A stretch of DNA of 62,378 nucleotides, from NCBI GenBank assembly GCA_030427245.1, contig JAUHXA010000041.1, positions 1-62,378 on the forward strand, given 5' to 3'. This document shows, piece by piece, positions 1 to 9,042 of the stretch. The first letter of the stretch is position 1; each line of letters starts with the position of its first letter. Both the position numbers and the translations under genes were made by a program. The notes under the pieces were generated by a model. It was not told where the DNA came from. It ran no database searches and worked only from the letters and a program-made list of their open reading frames with translations. Origin of the DNA: Bacteroidia bacterium (GTDB lineage: Bacteria; Bacteroidota; Bacteroidia; Chitinophagales; UBA2359).

Positions 1-131
1 TTTTTACTTATAGCTTAAGGAAAAAAGACAGGACGCAAATTACAAAATATGACGAATCCACAGTATCAAAATGCGTTTTATTTAGCCTGTATAATAATTA
101 TATCCTTCTTATCCTCTTTTTTTAAATATTT

Positions 132-234
132 CTATCTGTTTATGTGTATTTTTTGAAGGTCAGATGGAACTTACCATAAATTAAATAATCATTCCTCTTT
201 GTGTTTAAATGATTATTAAATCATGGACGTTTCA
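132..234. repeat. Dispersed hairpin repeat, copy 1
   Basis: About 100 bp that recurs in inverted orientation at 32736-32836. The shared part includes a GAAGGTCAGATGGAACTTACC block followed by an AT-rich imperfect hairpin (arms near 172-192 and 208-226, loop around CTCTTTGTG). It abuts the stop codon of the minus-strand LRR gene, so it would lie in that transcript's 3' end and could act as a terminator or RNA-stability structure. The two copies differ at scattered positions. No protein is encoded. Confidence 0.7.
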
Positions 235-3200
235 TCAATTTCCTACCAACAATTTTCCAACTTGCATTCCCTCCAATGGCTTACTTTGCAGCAAACGATA
301 TGCATATACCCCACTCTCCAATCCCTGCAAATCAACCCTTTGCTTTCCTTCAATAATCCCCACGCTGCGTACAAGTCGCCCAACAGCATCAAAAATTTGT
401 AACTCGCCAACTTCTACTGCCATCACTTCAATACTATTTTGAGCAGCATTGTACCAAACCTTTGCAGTGTGTTCATTTTGAAGAGAAAGCGCAATCACTT
501 TGGAATGGGTGAATTGACCATTGAAGTCGGTTTGCTTCAAGCGAAAATAAACGGTTGAAGTATTGGTAGGTAAATTGGAGTCTTCAAAACGATAAGAGTG
601 AATTTCACTTGAAGTGCCTTTTCCCGCCATTTTTCCGATGGCTTCAAAATCTTTGCCATTGCTGCTGCGTTGGACTTCAAAGTGGGAATTGTTGATTTCG
701 GAGGCGGTTATCCATATCAGTTGGGCTTTTTGGCGATTGTCGAGATAGGCATCAAATTGGAGGAGTTCGATGGGCAAAGTCACGTCCAATTCGGGTATGC
801 CGATGGTGTTGAAAACGGTGTTGGTCGTGATGGGTTGGTTGTAGTCGAAATAGATGTCGCCGAGGTTGGTGATGATGGATTTTTTTGGGGCATCTTGGAA
901 GGGAGTGATTTTGTATTGCACAAATCCATGACTCTCCAATTCGTTGGTCGTGCTGTCGGGCAATAGAATGTTGTTGAATTCGACGATTAGCACATTTCGG
1001 TCGGTGATTCGGACATCGTAGGGATGGCTGGTGTTGGTGATTTTGAAGGTTTGGAGGTCGAGAAATTCGCTTTGCAGGGTGTCGATGATGGTGACTCTGA
1101 AAGCGGTGTCGTTGCCTGTATTTTGGAAGCGGATTTTGTAGGTCAGTTCTGTACCTTCTTCGATGTAGTGTTGGGCAGCAATGCCTGTGGGATGCACGCT
1201 TTTGTCGTTGGGGTCAAAAGAACCGATGATTTCTTGACAATCTATGTCGATGAAATGCTCCAAATCGGAATTGGGCTGCGAAGTGACAAAACCCAAAGCA
1301 TAAGGCGCATCTCCACACAATTCGACCACGACCTGCGGCTGACTCTCCAAAGGGTGAAAAGCCGTTTGTGCTGCCTTCAATCGGTAGGTCGCTCCTGTGG
1401 CTGCAATGCTCAATTGGGTGCTTTCTCCTCCCATCAACTGCAATTTGTGTAGGGCAGACAAGACATCGTTTTCATAGATTCGGTATTCAATGCTGTCCTG
1501 CATATCCTCCCCTTCGTTGGTCAGCGTGAACTCAATGTACTCATTCTCCACACATTCCCCTTCGACCACAATATCCGAACCGTCCCAAAGTGAATCGACC
1601 TCCCGACACAAAAATGCGGGATAAATGCGCCCCTCTACACAAGCGGTACTTCCCAAAACCGCTTCACAACTCACCGAATCCGTCACCGTAAACGAGCCAC
1701 ATGCACCTATCGCCAAAGCCTCCAAATCAAAGCTCAATACATTGCCGTCTTGACTGTAAGGAATCGAAGCGTCCAAAGGAATGAGTTCATCGGGAAAGGT
1801 CAATTCGATGAAAGGATTGTCGGCTGTTCGTGTGCCTTCATTGCAGTAGGAAACGGTATAGGTATTCTGGAAACATCTTCTCTGCAAAGGACTTGCGACA
1901 TCAATGGTCAGCAAAGTACACTCGTCTTCTATCGTGTATCCAAAGTTTTGGTTCGAAATAGTGTCGGTATAATTCTCGAAGGTGACGGTATAGGAATTTT
2001 CGGGGCAGTTTTGACTCCATAGGAAATTGGGTGATGTGGCGGTGATTTGGTAGGTGCCTGTGTCTAATTGGAGGGTGTAGAAACCGTTTTCATCGGTGAA
2101 GGTGGTGTATAGGCTGTCGTTGACGGTGATTTTGGCGTTTTTTAGTGGTTCTTCTCCTTCGTCTTGAAGGCAGTTTTGGTTGAGGTCGTGGTAGGCTGTG
2201 CCTGTGAGGATTGGGGTTTGGATGCAGGAGAAGTCGGATTCCTCAAAGTTGAAAAAAGGAGAGTTTTCAAAATTTGGAATTGAACCGATTAAGTTATTGG
2301 GACAAAGGTTTACTACATATAATGATTTTAAACTTGAGAAATCAGGAATATATCCAGATAATTTATTATTATTTATATGTAAAGTGTTTAAGTTTTCCAA
2401 GTTTAAAAAGTTAGGTATAGTGCCTGTTAATTCATTATGATTTAATATTAAAAGTCTTAAAAAAGAAATATGGCTAAAATCAGGTATAGTGCCTGTTAAT
2501 TTATTATTGGAGAGATAAATGGAGTTTAATTCAGTAAGATTCGCAAAAGTAGGAATATTCCCAGTGAGTTCATTGTGTGCCAAATTTAGAGTACGTAAGT
2601 TTGGCAAACCAGAAAAATTTGGAACATCTCCAAATAGATTGTTGTGAGATAAATTAATATACTCTAGTTTTGGCGACTTATCAAACTCAGGTATAGTTCC
2701 ACTCAATTGATTATGATTAAGCAATAAATTTATTAATTTCAATAATTTTTCAAAATTAGGAATATCATTGATTAACTGATTCCCTTCTAATTCTAATATT
2801 ATTAGTTGAGATAAATTGATAAAGTTAGGAATGTTGCCACCTAAATTATTGTAACCTAAATGCAGTCTTTCTAAATTTGGTAATTGAGAAAAATTAGGTA
2901 TATTTCCACTTAGTTGATTCTCTCTTAGAGACAAGAATTGTAAAATTGGTAATTGAGAAAAATCAGAAATATTACCAGTAAGTTCATTACGTGATAAATT
3001 CAGCGCTTGTAAGTTTGATATTTGTGAAAAATTTGGAATAAACCCATTTAAAAAATTATTACTCAAGTTCAATGATTCTAAATTGGGCAAATAAAGAAAA
3101 TTAGGGATAGCCCCATTAAATTTATTGTGAGATAAATTTAATGTGGTTAAATTTGGAATGTTTGAAAAATTGGGTATATCCCCACTTAATTCATTGTTAT

Positions 3201-3570
3201 ATAAGATTAGTCTTTCTAAATTTGGTAACTTAGTAAAATCAATTAGATTCCCTATTAATTCGGTAGATTCGATACGTAATTCTAATAGATTAGGTAAATT
3301 AATATCAAATAATTTCCCCTTTAGTTTATTGTAATATGAACCTAACCTTTCCACATTACACCCATCCACACTTAAGAATACCCCCTTCCACTCCTTAACA
3401 GGCTCTACCAACCATCCACTATTATCCGTCCAATCATCCCCTCCCAAAGCCTCATAAAACTTCACCAACTCCAAAGAATCCGATTCCGACACGCCATTAC
3501 ATTGCGCTTGCAGTTGATTGTCAAAGCTGAATAAGATTGCGAGAAGTAAAAAGTAGAAAAATGGTTTCAT
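235..3570 (-). CDS. Secreted leucine-rich-repeat protein with T9SS sorting domain
   Basis: 1111 residues. The start is placed at 3570 (MKPFFYFLLLAILF...) rather than the in-frame ATG 39 bases upstream, because it opens directly into a signal peptide ending near QLQAQ. Residues about 73-443 are some 15 plant-type LRRs of about 23 residues (LxxLxLxxNxLxGxIPNF). A carboxypeptidase-regulatory/SdrD-B-like domain follows (about 450-515), then a low-similarity region, a 'FDPNDK' conserved surface-protein domain (DUF7619-like, about 780-890), and a C-terminal beta domain (about 1040-1111) with GRLVRS and SGVYAYRL motifs typical of type A T9SS sorting signals. Expected to be exported by Sec, then T9SS, and anchored on or released from the cell surface for binding. 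The LRR-coding DNA is much more AT-rich than the rest of the gene, suggesting a separately acquired or expanded array. The ligand is unknown. Confidence 0.9.
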   Translation of the reverse strand: MKPFFYFLLLAILFSFDNQLQAQCNGVSESDSLELVKFYEALGGDDWTDNSGWLVEPVKEWKGVFLSVDGCNVERLGSYYNKLKGKLFDINLPNLLELRIESTELIGNLIDFTKLPNLERLILYNNELSGDIPNFSNIPNLTTLNLSHNKFNGAIPNFLYLPNLESLNLSNNFLNGFIPNFSQISNLQALNLSRNELTGNISDFSQLPILQFLSLRENQLSGNIPNFSQLPNLERLHLGYNNLGGNIPNFINLSQLIILELEGNQLINDIPNFEKLLKLINLLLNHNQLSGTIPEFDKSPKLEYINLSHNNLFGDVPNFSGLPNLRTLNLAHNELTGNIPTFANLTELNSIYLSNNKLTGTIPDFSHISFLRLLILNHNELTGTIPNFLNLENLNTLHINNNKLSGYIPDFSSLKSLYVVNLCPNNLIGSIPNFENSPFFNFEESDFSCIQTPILTGTAYHDLNQNCLQDEGEEPLKNAKITVNDSLYTTFTDENGFYTLQLDTGTYQITATSPNFLWSQNCPENSYTVTFENYTDTISNQNFGYTIEDECTLLTIDVASPLQRRCFQNTYTVSYCNEGTRTADNPFIELTFPDELIPLDASIPYSQDGNVLSFDLEALAIGACGSFTVTDSVSCEAVLGSTACVEGRIYPAFLCREVDSLWDGSDIVVEGECVENEYIEFTLTNEGEDMQDSIEYRIYENDVLSALHKLQLMGGESTQLSIAATGATYRLKAAQTAFHPLESQPQVVVELCGDAPYALGFVTSQPNSDLEHFIDIDCQEIIGSFDPNDKSVHPTGIAAQHYIEEGTELTYKIRFQNTGNDTAFRVTIIDTLQSEFLDLQTFKITNTSHPYDVRITDRNVLIVEFNNILLPDSTTNELESHGFVQYKITPFQDAPKKSIITNLGDIYFDYNQPITTNTVFNTIGIPELDVTLPIELLQFDAYLDNRQKAQLIWITASEINNSHFEVQRSSNGKDFEAIGKMAGKGTSSEIHSYRFEDSNLPTNTSTVYFRLKQTDFNGQFTHSKVIALSLQNEHTAKVWYNAAQNSIEVMAVEVGELQIFDAVGRLVRSVGIIEGKQRVDLQGLESGVYAYRLLQSKPLEGMQVGKLLVGN

Positions 3571-3612
3571 AAGTGTAAGGCTTTTGTTGTGATTACAGAA
3601 TTTGTTCAATAG

Positions 3613-3654
3613 CGGTGGGTTTACCGAGTTCTCGGCACAAGTCGAAACCCTCCG
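3613..3654. repeat. Interrupted palindrome of the GGTGGGTTTC family
   Basis: Left arm CGGTGGGTTT (3613-3622) and right arm GAAACCCTCCG (3644-3654) are complementary apart from one base and are separated by 21 bp that contain a small hairpin (CCGAG-TT-CTCGG). The arms match the centre of the perfect palindrome at 27746-27793, so this looks like a family member carrying a short insertion at its apex. Confidence 0.55.
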
Positions 3655-3825
3655 TTAGTGAGCGTACAATGATTAAACGGTTTTTCTCAAAAAGGTAAAT
3701 CGAAATATAGGCATTTCAGAAATTAATTTGTAGGTTTCGTTTTTGTAATGATTCTATTTGTAGTCCATGAATTAATAAGTTTCAAAAATTACTTTGCGTT
3801 TCTGTGATGTCTTAAACCCCTGTGC

Positions 3826-3873
3826 AACATCCCCCCTGCCCTCCCGAGTACTCGGGAGGGCAGGGGGGATGTT
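3826..3873. repeat. Perfect 48-bp palindrome
   Basis: Arms 3826-3849 and 3850-3873 are exact reverse complements, C-rich on the left and G-rich on the right (CCCCCCTGCCCTCCCGAGT, then its complement), with no loop. It lies about 80 bp upstream of the acyltransferase start. It resembles the CCCACCCC...CCCCTCC arms inside the 191-bp elements near 27 and 30 kb. It may be a REP-like element or a strong terminator-like hairpin, but there is no adjacent T-run. Confidence 0.8.
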
Positions 3874-3954
3874 AGGAAAAGTGCGGAAAACCATGAATTG
3901 AATATCAAAAGTCAATAAATCTTAGACTATGAATGGGAAAAACACATCTAAACT

Positions 3955-4695
3955 ATGTTCGGAACACTTCGAGCCATCTTCCGCTTACTCATTTTCCCGC
4001 TACTGATTTTCCTATTTTTGGGCTATTATGTGTTGACCTCCATCTTTTTCGGCATGAACTTGCAGCGCATTTTACCCATCCGAAGGAATTGGGCAAAAGT
4101 AGCGACCAAATTGTTGGGAATGAAGATTGAAGTGAAGGGGAATTTACCCATACAACCGAGTTTGTTGGTCTATAACCATCGGTCTTATGTCGATTTGTTT
4201 GCTGCTTTTCAGCACATTGAAGCCATTCCTGTGGGCAAGGCAGAGGTGAGCAAGTGGCCGGTGATTGGTTTGGCGGGGCGAATGACGGGGGCGATTTTTG
4301 TGGATAGGGGGAATCAAAACAGCCGAACAGCGACCCGTGAGACGATTGCGAACACCTTGAAGGAAGGGCATCACGTTATTATTTACCCCGAAGGTACGAG
4401 TCATTTGGAAGCCCAAACGATTGATTTTAAGATTGGTTCGTTTGAAGTGGCAGCAGCAGAGGATTTTCCCGTAGTACCTGTGGCGATTCACTATGAACAC
4501 TTGCGAGAGGCAGCTTTTGTGGATGACGATGAGTTTTTGGGGCATTTTATGCGGTGCTTTCGGAGAAGGAAAATTCCGATTCGATTTTCTTATGGTCAGC
4601 CCTTGGAGTCGTCAGATGGGAAATGGTTGATGGATAGGGCTAAGGAATGGATAGATGGAGAATTGAAGATGGGTAATGAAAAAATGCTTTACTGA
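3955..4695 (+). CDS. plsC: 1-acyl-sn-glycerol-3-phosphate acyltransferase family protein
   Basis: 246 residues. An N-terminal membrane segment (about 9-32) precedes a PlsC/LPLAT domain. The catalytic HX4D motif is NHRSYVD (His75, Asp80) and the substrate-binding EGT motif is in YPEGTSH (146-148). The family moves an acyl chain from acyl-ACP or acyl-CoA to lysophosphatidic acid to make phosphatidic acid at the inner membrane. The length is normal for the family. The next gene begins 62 bp downstream on the same strand, so the two may be cotranscribed. Assignment to the general family is firm. Whether it is the main PlsC or a paralogue for another lysolipid cannot be told from sequence. Confidence 0.88.
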   Translation: MFGTLRAIFRLLIFPLLIFLFLGYYVLTSIFFGMNLQRILPIRRNWAKVATKLLGMKIEVKGNLPIQPSLLVYNHRSYVDLFAAFQHIEAIPVGKAEVSKWPVIGLAGRMTGAIFVDRGNQNSRTATRETIANTLKEGHHVIIYPEGTSHLEAQTIDFKIGSFEVAAAEDFPVVPVAIHYEHLREAAFVDDDEFLGHFMRCFRRRKIPIRFSYGQPLESSDGKWLMDRAKEWIDGELKMGNEKMLY

Positions 4696-4757
4696 TAAAC
4701 TGTTAAATTGCTGCATTGTTGCCCTTATAGTTCTTCAACCATTCAACCATTCAACCA

Positions 4758-5717
4758 ATGAAATACCTCAATTCTCAAGACCTCCGCCAAGTAATTTCTC
4801 CACTTGAAGTCATTGCAGCCGTAGAAAGGGCAATGGTGTTATACGAAACAACGGATTATTTTATGCCTCAAAGACCGCATTTTGACAGAGGCGAAAATAC
4901 ACTTTTGTTGATGCCCTGTTTTACCCCAAGTAGTTTTGGGACGAAACTGGTGAGCGTTTTCCCCGATAATGTGAACCGAAATTTACCAGCTATTCAAGGT
5001 TTGATGGTTTTGAATGATGCTGAAACGGGGCAGGCATTGGCGATTTTGGATGCGGGAACTTTGACGGCTTTGCGAACGGCGGCAATTGGTGCGGTGAGTG
5101 TGAAATATTTGGCGAAAAAGGAGGTGGCGAGTTTGGGGATTGTGGGAACGGGAAGACAGGGAATCGAACAGGCAGTTTTTGCTTCAAAGGTGCGAAACAT
5201 TCAAAATATTTGGCTCTACAATCGCTCTACTGAAAGGCTGCAAAAAGCACAAGCTGAACTGCAAAAACGACTGCCGAATATCGAGATTCACCTTGCAGTG
5301 AATACCACTGAACTTCTTCAAAATGTAGAGGTTGTCATAACTACCACCAATTCAGAAATACCTGTTTTGCCAAATGATGCAGCCTTATTGAAGGGAAAAC
5401 ATTTTGTAGGGATTGGCTCTTACAAACCGAATATGCGGGAATTTCCACAAGCTCTTTTTCCACTTTTGAAGGAGGTTTATACCGATACCGAACACGCATT
5501 GAAGGAGTGTGGAGATTTGGCGACTCCTATTGCAGAAGGTTGGATAAAATTGGAACAGGTGAAACGCTTGGGAAAAGTTATTGAAGGAAAGGCAGTTATG
5601 GCAGAAACGGAAACTACTTTTTACAAGTCGGTTGGAATGGCTTTGTTTGATGTGGTGGTGGCGGAAGAGATTTACCGAAAAGCAGTTGAACTTGGCTTAG
5701 GGGTGGATTTGGATTGA
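4758..5717 (+). CDS. Ornithine cyclodeaminase / mu-crystallin family NAD(P)-binding protein
   Basis: 319 residues, the usual length. The Rossmann dinucleotide motif GTGRQG lies at 130-135 after a beta strand (ASLGIVG), and an active-site-type Asp sits near 298 (GMALFDVVVAEE). Members include ornithine cyclodeaminase (ornithine to proline plus ammonia), alanine dehydrogenase and imine or ketimine reductases, so the substrate is not determined here. No arginine- or ornithine-catabolism genes flank it. A repeated hairpin sits 37 bp after the stop (5754-5779). Confidence 0.85.
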   Translation: MKYLNSQDLRQVISPLEVIAAVERAMVLYETTDYFMPQRPHFDRGENTLLLMPCFTPSSFGTKLVSVFPDNVNRNLPAIQGLMVLNDAETGQALAILDAGTLTALRTAAIGAVSVKYLAKKEVASLGIVGTGRQGIEQAVFASKVRNIQNIWLYNRSTERLQKAQAELQKRLPNIEIHLAVNTTELLQNVEVVITTTNSEIPVLPNDAALLKGKHFVGIGSYKPNMREFPQALFPLLKEVYTDTEHALKECGDLATPIAEGWIKLEQVKRLGKVIEGKAVMAETETTFYKSVGMALFDVVVAEEIYRKAVELGLGVDLD

Positions 5718-5785
5718 ACACAGGGACACGGAGGCACAGAAGTTTTCGAAACTTTGCCAACGGTTGAAAACCTTGGCAACAGTTG
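5718..5785 (+). repeat. 3'-end hairpin repeat, copy 1
   Basis: Immediately after the stop codon comes a GGAGGCAC...GTTTTC segment, then a hairpin: TTGCCAA (5754-5760), bulged C, GGTT, loop GAA, AACC, TTGGCAA (5773-5779). The same arrangement follows clpB at 47060-47136. It is probably a REP-like 3'-UTR element that stabilises or ends transcripts. Confidence 0.6.
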
Positions 5786-5842
5786 GAACGAACGTGGATT
5801 TTTATTTGTAATCTGTCAATCATTCACCGTCTATCACAAAAT

Positions 5843-6151
5843 TCACTTTACCTCTTCATAATCAATATACTCCCCTTCATCCAACGGTATATTGGATGAG
5901 TGTTTTTCAGGATCCACAGTAATCGTGACATTTCCTTCTTGTTGAGACTGAGTTTGTGCTTGACCATAAGCATGCCCTTGTTCAGCAGCTCTGTGACGAT
6001 AAGTTTCTTGTCCACCTCTTTGTTTGTTAATCGCCTCTTCTTGAAGTTTTTGAATTTTGCGAACCAACAAAACAGGCACGACTCTTACCAAAACAAACTT
6101 AAGGGTGATGTAAATTAAATAGGCAACAAGGAGAAATTTAAGTAAAGCCAT
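5843..6151 (-). CDS. DUF4834-like small membrane protein
   Basis: 102 residues from the ATG at 6151 (MALLKFLLVAYLIYIT...). An upstream in-frame ATG at 6211 would put 20 polar residues before the hydrophobic helix. One N-terminal transmembrane segment (about 2-28) is followed by a basic stretch, a Gln/Ala-rich linker and an acidic tail (DEGEYIDYEE). The layout matches DUF4834 proteins of Bacteroidota. The function is unknown. The C-terminal part probably faces the cytoplasm. It is separated from the PHP gene upstream by 92 bp on the same strand. Confidence 0.7.
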   Translation of the reverse strand: MALLKFLLVAYLIYITLKFVLVRVVPVLLVRKIQKLQEEAINKQRGGQETYRHRAAEQGHAYGQAQTQSQQEGNVTITVDPEKHSSNIPLDEGEYIDYEEVK

Positions 6152-6243
6152 TTTAAGTTCTTTTCTATTAATAACAAGATAGCTACGGCAAAGTTCCAAA
6201 TTTTTTCCCAAAACAGCTTTGTCACTGCTTCATAAACTATGAT

Positions 6244-6999
6244 TTAAGACTTGACAGACTTCCCATTAGAGAAAAAATATTTTGTATGATTTTTGGTAAT
6301 GATCCAGCCTGTTTTCATTTTTTTCACCTTTGTACTTACCGTATAGCGGGCAAAGTTATTGGCCTTCAATTCATCATAAAGCGTTTGAGAATCGTTGATT
6401 AAGTAATCTTTTTTGAGTTCCACGTTTATCAGTCCAAGCGACTCTATTTCATGTCCATCACTTCCCAAGGTAAACTTCTTGCCCAATTTATCTTTGAGCG
6501 ACAATGCTTTATTGTTTTGAGCCCGAGAAAGACTGCCATTGAAGATTTCAACAGCGTCAATACCTTCATAAAGATAATTCAACATAGGATTGTTGGTATG
6601 TTTGTCCACCGATTTCTTTTTGAAGGCATAAGGATGCGCTAAAGATACAAAGGTATCCATATCATTTGCAGCTTCCAACATAGCTTCTGCCGAATTTTTC
6701 AATTTGACCATGAATCGCTTCACTCGAAAAGGCTCGATTTGTTTCTTATAAAATTCCTCCAGTTCCGATGGGTTTTTGAAGTAAATCAACAACTCTATCC
6801 CCTCCTTCGTTCCCGCTTCAATGGCTGGAATAGTGACAATATTATTTCTTTCTAAAAGCTTCAAGGAGCCTCTGATTTCGTTGTGATCTGTCAAAACCAC
6901 TCCTATATTCTCTCGCAAACATTTTTCTTCAATGTCTTCAATAGAAGCCACTCCGTCTGAATAATTAGAGTGAAAATGTAAATCGTATTTTGTCTGCAT
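6244..6999 (-). CDS. PHP-domain metal-dependent phosphoesterase
   Basis: 251 residues. PHP signatures are clear: DLHFHSNYSDG (HxH, His8 and His10 region), LTDHNE, IEAGTKEG, SLAHPY and GSDGHE supply the metal ligands expected for a trinuclear site. PHP proteins hydrolyse phosphoesters such as nucleoside 3',5'-bisphosphates or histidinol phosphate. This one is a stand-alone short form. The C-terminal ~50 residues are basic. The substrate cannot be read from sequence, and the neighbours give no pathway clue. Confidence 0.85.
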   Translation of the reverse strand: MQTKYDLHFHSNYSDGVASIEDIEEKCLRENIGVVLTDHNEIRGSLKLLERNNIVTIPAIEAGTKEGIELLIYFKNPSELEEFYKKQIEPFRVKRFMVKLKNSAEAMLEAANDMDTFVSLAHPYAFKKKSVDKHTNNPMLNYLYEGIDAVEIFNGSLSRAQNNKALSLKDKLGKKFTLGSDGHEIESLGLINVELKKDYLINDSQTLYDELKANNFARYTVSTKVKKMKTGWIITKNHTKYFFSNGKSVKS

Positions 7000-7198
7000 G
7001 ATTGTTTTTTTAATTAGAATGGTTTTGAGGCAATAATGTTTAATTTAATTATTATTTCCATATTTAAAATAGAGTAGTGATGAGGAAGAATAGTAATTTA
7101 TTCATGGTGTAGTATTTTGAAGGTGCCTCTTTACTAAGATACAATTTTGGGGGCAAAAAACCTCAAAAAAATATAGCCTCTCTTAAGTTACAATAGCA

Positions 7199-7206
7199 TA
7201 CCTTTG
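7199..7206 (+). promoter_or_regulatory. Candidate -7 promoter box TACCTTTG
   Basis: It matches the Bacteroidota TAnnTTTG consensus about 63 bp upstream of the amidohydrolase start at 7269. I see no good TTTG at -33. Confidence 0.35.
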
Positions 7207-7268
7207 ATTCTCTGACAAAATTTGTGAAAGGAGACTTCGCAAAATTTAGCAACCTTCAATTCTCTGCC

Positions 7269-8981
7269 ATGTCCCAATACCGTTACTTTTCTGTGTTACT
7301 TCTGAGTTTAATCTTCTTAATAAACTTCGCATCCTGCAATGACCCAAAAGAATCCACCCACACCATCTACTTCAATGGCAACATCTTAACCATGGAGGAC
7401 GACCTTCGACAAGTCGAGGCAGTATTGGTCAAATCGGGAAAAATTGCAGGAATAGGTAATTCGGATTCGATTGAAAAATGGCAAGAGGAAAGCGTAGAAA
7501 TAGTGGATTTGAACGGAAAAACCCTATTACCCGGATTTATTGATGCACACAGTCATTTTGCGATTGCCTCTTCTATGATGCAACAAGCCAATGTTTCGTC
7601 TCCTCCTGCAGGAGAAATTCAGAACATTACAGAATTGGTAGCGACCTTGAAAAACCATCAAGAAAAAAATGAGATTACTGAAGGAAATTGGCTCGTAGGT
7701 TGGGGGTATGACCCCGATTTGCTGCAAGAAAAACGCCATCCCAACAAACTCGATTTGGATGCAACTTTTCCAAATCATCCCGTTTTTTTATTGCATGTTT
7801 CGGCACACATGGCAGTTTTGAACTCCAAAGCCCTTGAAATTGTGGGAATTACTGACACAAGTAAAGCCCCCAAAGGAGGAGTGATTATCCGCCTTCCCGA
7901 CTCCAATGAACCGAGCGGTTTATTGCAGGAAAAAATGGTCGAACAGGTCATTAAAATCCTACCAAGACCTTCTATGATGGAGTCTTTGTCCCTTTTGGAG
8001 GAAGCACAAAATTTTTATGCAAGTCGAGGAATCACCACTGCACAAGACGGTTTGACGGATCTGCCGATTTTCAGAGCATTGGAAAAAGCTGCCATGTTGG
8101 GTTACTTTACTTTGGATTTGGAAGTATTGGGCAGCTACCAACAGGCCGATGAATGGTTGAAAGACTACAAAGATAAGTTTGGAAAAAACTACAAAGGTCT
8201 TCGTTTGGCAGGTATCAAAATCGTGGGCGATGGTTCACCACAAGGAAAAACGGCTTTTTTCAGCAAACCCTATTTGACCGAAGTTCCTGGCTGTGTCCAT
8301 ACTTGCAGAGGATTGCCGACTGTCACCGAAAAACAACTCGATTACATTCTCGAAAATGCTTACCGTCAAGATATTCAGATTTATATGCACGCCAATGGCG
8401 ACAGTTCGATTGACATGCTATTGGATGCCCACGAAGCGGCAATTGGCAAGATTAAGAGAAAAACGGATGATTTGCGGACGGTCGTAATTCACTCCCAATT
8501 TGTACGTCCCGATCAACTACAGCGATACAAACAATATGGTTTTGTCCCCGCTTATTTCACCAATCACGCCTTCTTTTGGGGTGACATTCATGCCGAAAAT
8601 TTAGGTGAAGAAAGAGCCGCTTTTTTGAGTCCGATGAAGACCACTCTGGACATGGGAATCACTTGTACAAACCACACTGATTTCATTGTCACCCCTTTGA
8701 ACCAGCTATTTTTGACTTGGACAGCCGTAAATCGCAGGACTCGAAGCGGAAAAATCTTGGGTGAAGCCGAGCGATTGAGTCCTTGGGAAGCATTGAAGTG
8801 CATCACCATCAATGCCGCCTTCCAACACAAAACCGAAAAAATCAAAGGCTCTATTGCAGTCGGAAAACTAGCAGATTTTGTGGTTTTGAGTGACAATCCT
8901 TTGACAATTGACCCAATGAAAATCAGGGACATTGAAGTACTGGAAACTATCAAAGAAGGAGTGACGGTTTTTAAAAAGTAA
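7269..8981 (+). CDS. Amidohydrolase family lipoprotein (YtcJ-like)
   Basis: 570 residues. The start is set at 7269 because it gives a lipoprotein signal with lipobox FASC (Cys23); a further in-frame ATG-like start at 7224 adds 15 residues with no obvious role. The metal-dependent hydrolase fold is shown by GFIDAHSHF (His94, His96), a mid-protein QDG, IKIVGDGSPQG, YMHANGD, VVIHSQF, CTNHTDF and a C-terminal GKLADFVVLSDNPL. This is the YtcJ/exoenzyme-regulatory amidohydrolase group, which cleaves C-N bonds of small amides or cyclic compounds. The predicted lipid anchor places it at the cell envelope. The substrate is unknown. Confidence 0.87.
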   Translation: MSQYRYFSVLLLSLIFLINFASCNDPKESTHTIYFNGNILTMEDDLRQVEAVLVKSGKIAGIGNSDSIEKWQEESVEIVDLNGKTLLPGFIDAHSHFAIASSMMQQANVSSPPAGEIQNITELVATLKNHQEKNEITEGNWLVGWGYDPDLLQEKRHPNKLDLDATFPNHPVFLLHVSAHMAVLNSKALEIVGITDTSKAPKGGVIIRLPDSNEPSGLLQEKMVEQVIKILPRPSMMESLSLLEEAQNFYASRGITTAQDGLTDLPIFRALEKAAMLGYFTLDLEVLGSYQQADEWLKDYKDKFGKNYKGLRLAGIKIVGDGSPQGKTAFFSKPYLTEVPGCVHTCRGLPTVTEKQLDYILENAYRQDIQIYMHANGDSSIDMLLDAHEAAIGKIKRKTDDLRTVVIHSQFVRPDQLQRYKQYGFVPAYFTNHAFFWGDIHAENLGEERAAFLSPMKTTLDMGITCTNHTDFIVTPLNQLFLTWTAVNRRTRSGKILGEAERLSPWEALKCITINAAFQHKTEKIKGSIAVGKLADFVVLSDNPLTIDPMKIRDIEVLETIKEGVTVFKK

Positions 8982-9042
8982 AGTCTATTATTAGGCTTTA
9001 GATTAAAAAACTCAAAATGAGATTTCAATTAGGTTAAAAAAT

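Larger units (their letters stand above)
3571..3954. other. Intergenic region with two palindromic elements
   Basis: A 384-bp gap between the divergent LRR and acyltransferase genes. It holds the interrupted palindrome at 3613-3654 and the perfect 48-bp palindrome at 3826-3873, listed separately. I see no convincing ORF and no clear promoter box for either flanking gene. Confidence 0.6.

Noticed and set aside
670-1452. Plus-strand open frames opposite the LRR gene
   Set aside because: They are low-similarity shadows of the long minus-strand gene, with no recognisable domain or start context.
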